Source: an uncultured Eubacteriales bacterium (GTDB lineage Bacteria > Bacillota > Clostridia > Oscillospirales > Acutalibacteraceae). Taken from it: a stretch of 15,158 nucleotides of DNA. The DNA is taken from positions 1 through 15,158 of the forward strand of contig OMPZ01000016.1 of NCBI GenBank assembly GCA_900313125.1. Direction: 5' to 3'. The notes beneath the pieces were generated by a model. That model made no database searches. It saw only the letters and a program-made list of their open reading frames with translations, and was not told the origin of the DNA. Every line of letters starts with the position of its first letter. Within the stretch, counting starts at the first letter, position 1. A program made the translations under genes and the position numbers. Below are positions 13,673-15,158 of the stretch, piece after piece.

Positions 13673-13999
13673 TTAGATTATCGTATACATCAGCGCCATT
13701 ATCACGGCGGGGTCTGCGCCGTCCTCCGAGAGGAGGATTATCAGCAGGATAATGAGAGTTTTTTCCTTGTCGTCAAACAGACGCTCCAAAAGACCCGGCT
13801 GACGCGCGCTTTGTTCATCGGTGCTAATACTGCCGGAGTCGGCGTTTTCAATGGGCTGTTCTGTTTTTTCGATCCTTGCGCTGCTCCCTGCTGCGGGCGG
13901 CACGGTCGTCACGGGAACAGACCGCGCAGGCGTTCGCCGTCTGTACATTGCCCTCGCGCTGTTGACTGCCTCCGCCTGCATTCTTTCCATTTCAGTCAT
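13673..13999 (-). CDS. Small uncharacterised protein with hydrophobic C-terminus (third gene of operon)
   Basis: A 108-residue protein I cannot assign to a named family. The first 25 residues are basic and probably helical (MTEMERMQAE, then RAMYRRRTPAR). Residues 26-66 are a low-complexity Pro/Ser/Thr region. The C-terminus has LLERLFDDKEK (70-80), a hydrophobic run TLIILLIILL (81-90), a short polar turn, and a second hydrophobic end AVIMALMYTII (98-108); this could be a hairpin inserted in a membrane or a helical packing surface. GGAGG lies 7 nt before the ATG. It follows the middle gene of the operon after 14 nt, so it is very likely co-transcribed with it. Confidence 0.75.
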   Translation of the reverse strand: MTEMERMQAEAVNSARAMYRRRTPARSVPVTTVPPAAGSSARIEKTEQPIENADSGSISTDEQSARQPGLLERLFDDKEKTLIILLIILLSEDGADPAVIMALMYTII

Positions 14000-14013
14000 A
14001 CATAAGCCTCCGC

Positions 14014-14379
14014 TCAGAATAGTTCAAGCAAGCCGTTGTCCTTCAGCAGCGGCACTATGCGTATTATCCGCAGTATTTTTATCGCCTGTTCGAGCTTTTC
14101 CTGACGCTCCCTGCTCAAAAAAGGCTTTACGGCATACAAAAGGCGCGTCGTATCGTCCTCGCCCTTAAACGCGTTTATCAGCGGCATGAACTTCATCACG
14201 GCAGGCAGCATATCGGCGGCGTTTGAGAGATCAAAGGCGTTCGTACTCTGCGGCTCTGGCGCAGGCGGCGGCTGCGTCGTTTGAGCGGACTGACCGAACA
14301 GTCCGCTCAGAGCCTTTATCTGCTCCATCGTTCCGGGGTCGGAGAGCAGCTCGCTTATCTGGCTCGATATATCGCTCAT
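14014..14379 (-). CDS. Small uncharacterised helical protein (second gene of operon)
   Basis: A 121-residue protein with no named function that I recognise. It has two predicted helical parts joined by a Pro-rich linker (PPPAPEP at 37-43). The N-terminal part is ISSQISELLSDPGTMEQIK (4-22), an SDP-type turn. The C-terminal part (50-121) is FMPLINAFK, then TRLLYAVKPFLSRERQEKLEQ and a strongly amphipathic end IKILRIIRIVPLLKD (100-114). No signal peptide is present. Its ATG overlaps the stop of the upstream gene (ATGA, 14376-14379), which indicates translational coupling and supports both frames. The amphipathic end could sit on a membrane or pack against the hydrophobic partner encoded downstream; that is inference. 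Confidence 0.78.
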   Translation of the reverse strand: MSDISSQISELLSDPGTMEQIKALSGLFGQSAQTTQPPPAPEPQSTNAFDLSNAADMLPAVMKFMPLINAFKGEDDTTRLLYAVKPFLSRERQEKLEQAIKILRIIRIVPLLKDNGLLELF

Positions 14380-14624
14380 TTTTTCGACAGGCTCTTTATC
14401 AGCGCCTGAGCCTGCGGCGAATCGAGCAAACGCTTAGCGGCTTCACCGTCGGCGAGTACCTTTCTGAGCTGCTCCGACTGCTGCGGCGTGAGCTTTGACA
14501 TTATTTTTTTCAGGTCGCCGCTTTGCGCAGCTTTTTTCAGCTCCTCGGGCGGGCTGCCGACCGCTGCGCCGGCTTTCTGTGCGAGCTTATCGACGCTGCT
14601 GTTGTTTTTGCCGTTGACGTTCAT
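14376..14624 (-). CDS. Small uncharacterised protein with SPQAQ motif (first gene of operon)
   Basis: An 82-residue, Lys/Gln/Ala-rich, soluble and probably all-helical protein without Cys. Residues 24-45 (SPPEELKKAAQSGDLKKIMS) and 46-82 (TPQQSEQLRKVLADGEAAKR, then LLDSPQAQALIKSL) look like two linked helical hairpins. I have the impression that similar short proteins occur in other clostridia, but know of no assigned function. The ATG at 14624 is preferred to an in-frame ATG at 14663, since GGGGAG lies 6 nt before it and the upstream extension would overlap the -10 box. The last base triplets overlap the start of the next gene by 4 bp. A TATAAT box lies about 22 nt before the start. Confidence 0.78.
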   Translation of the reverse strand: MNVNGKNNSSVDKLAQKAGAAVGSPPEELKKAAQSGDLKKIMSKLTPQQSEQLRKVLADGEAAKRLLDSPQAQALIKSLSKK

Positions 14625-14639
14625 ATTGATCTCCCCTTC

Positions 14640-14652
14640 GTATAAATTATAC
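14640..14652 (-). promoter_or_regulatory. -10 box inside a perfect dyad, upstream of the small-protein operon
   Basis: A minus-strand TATAAT (14651-14646) is embedded in GTATAA-A-TTATAC (14640-14652), a perfect 6+1+6 dyad. No consensus -35 lies 16-18 bp upstream, so the promoter may need an activator or use another sigma factor. The dyad itself could be an operator, or simply follow from the AT-rich -10. Confidence 0.4.
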
Positions 14653-14722
14653 CGCACTACCATAATATGCCGCGCAGCAAAAAGTATGACAAAAAATCGC
14701 TGTCGAAAACTTTGAAATGGTA

Positions 14723-14752
14723 TTGCAATTGCATTGCCGTTTATTGTATAAT
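14723..14752 (+). promoter_or_regulatory. SigA-type promoter of the exo/endonuclease-family gene
   Basis: -35 TTGCAA (14723-14728), an 18-bp spacer and a perfect -10 TATAAT (14747-14752), giving a leader of about 55 nt before the ATG at 14815. The -35 overlaps the self-complementary decamer TGCAATTGCA (14724-14733), a possible operator. Confidence 0.6.
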
Positions 14753-14814
14753 GCTAATTGGTACTTTCAAAACCGACCTGTCAAATATTCCCTCGAAAAG
14801 GAGACTTCCGCATA

Positions 14815-15158
14815 ATGAAAAAAATTCTGAAGGGTGTTATAAATACATTTCTTTTCCTTATCATCGCAGCGATAGTGCTTATCGGTGCGGGCTTGATCTA
14901 TCTCACGGTAAACGAGTACTCGCCCGAAGCGTCACAGAGCGTTGATATATTCGGCTCGCCCACGACGAACGTTTCGCCCGGCGATAAGATCAAAGTGATG
15001 ACGTACAACATCGGCTTCGGCGCGATGGACAACGAACAGGATTATTACCTTGACGGCGGCAAGTCTGCTATGCCCGGCACAAAAGAAAGCATAACCGAAA
15101 ACCTCGACAAGATGACGAAGCTCTGCGTCGATCAGAAGGCGCACGTCAACTTCTTCCA
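14815..15158 (+). CDS. Membrane-anchored endonuclease/exonuclease/phosphatase-family protein, partial
   Basis: The first 114 residues of a protein that runs off the right edge. A short basic start (MKKILKG) and a hydrophobic run (about 9-30) form a membrane anchor or uncleaved signal. After a Ser/Thr/Pro-rich spacer, KIKVMTYNIGFGAMD (58-72) matches the first strand of the endonuclease/exonuclease/phosphatase (DNase I-like) fold, whose conserved Asn binds metal (N65 here). KESITENLDKM (90-100) fits the helix that follows. Such proteins cut phosphodiester or phosphomonoester bonds; the extracytoplasmic location suggests a nuclease or phosphatase outside the membrane, but the substrate cannot be told from this fragment. 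AAAGGAG lies 11 nt before the ATG. It is divergent from the small-protein operon. Confidence 0.82.
   Translation, partial: MKKILKGVINTFLFLIIAAIVLIGAGLIYLTVNEYSPEASQSVDIFGSPTTNVSPGDKIKVMTYNIGFGAMDNEQDYYLDGGKSAMPGTKESITENLDKMTKLCVDQKAHVNFF

Noticed and set aside
13057..13752. Plus-strand frame overlapping spoVAC and running through the structured element
   Set aside because: Arg-rich, out of frame with spoVAC, and passes through a terminator and GC-rich dyads; no ribosome binding site.

Overview
The window looks like chromosomal DNA from an anaerobic, spore-forming, starch-degrading clostridium, most probably Ruminococcus or a close relative in the Oscillospiraceae. The pointers are a secreted GH13 amylase with a starch-binding region, next to a secreted protein carrying a family-26-like starch-binding module and a C-terminal type I dockerin; a class B sortase; a SpoVAC sporulation protein; and AGGAGG-type ribosome binding sites with several probable TTG starts. 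Amylosomes (dockerin/cohesin starch-degrading complexes) are known from Ruminococcus bromii, which also sporulates. The coding DNA here seems more G+C rich than I would expect for that species, so a relative is more likely. The species call is inference.

Layout, left to right. (1) 1-2050, minus strand: a starch module, with the dockerin protein (2050-734) upstream of an alpha-amylase that runs off the left edge (582-1), separated by a long hairpin. (2) 2051-2424: an AT-rich divergent control region with two good SigA promoters and a perfect 10+10 bp dyad over the dockerin-gene -35. (3) 2425-3505, plus: a YaiI/YqxD (UPF0178) protein overlapping a HAD phosphatase. (4) 4177-3509, minus: a MacB/LolD-type ABC ATPase with no permease beside it. 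(5) 4347-8011, plus: a phosphohexomutase followed closely by proB and proA, the first two steps of proline synthesis from glutamate. (6) 12741-8176, minus: a NifS-type cysteine desulfurase, ThiI, then a large class B sortase, ending at a strong terminator shared with the convergent proA end. (7) 12980-13423, plus: spoVAC. (8) 14624-13673, minus: three small uncharacterised proteins in an apparent operon, whose 3' region carries a GC-rich foldable element flanked by 9-bp direct repeats. (9) 14815-15158, plus: the start of a membrane-anchored endonuclease/exonuclease/phosphatase-family protein.

How the genes may work together: the dockerin protein and amylase fit extracellular starch capture and hydrolysis. 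The sortase is the enzyme class that anchors scaffoldins or adhesins to the wall, but no cohesin or sortase substrate is visible here, so a functional link is inference. NifS and ThiI make a sulfur relay for 4-thiouridine in tRNA. The parts least explained by known families are the three-small-protein operon, the extra N- and C-terminal regions of the sortase with its 8 x 15-bp repeat, and the structured 13.5-kb intergenic element.
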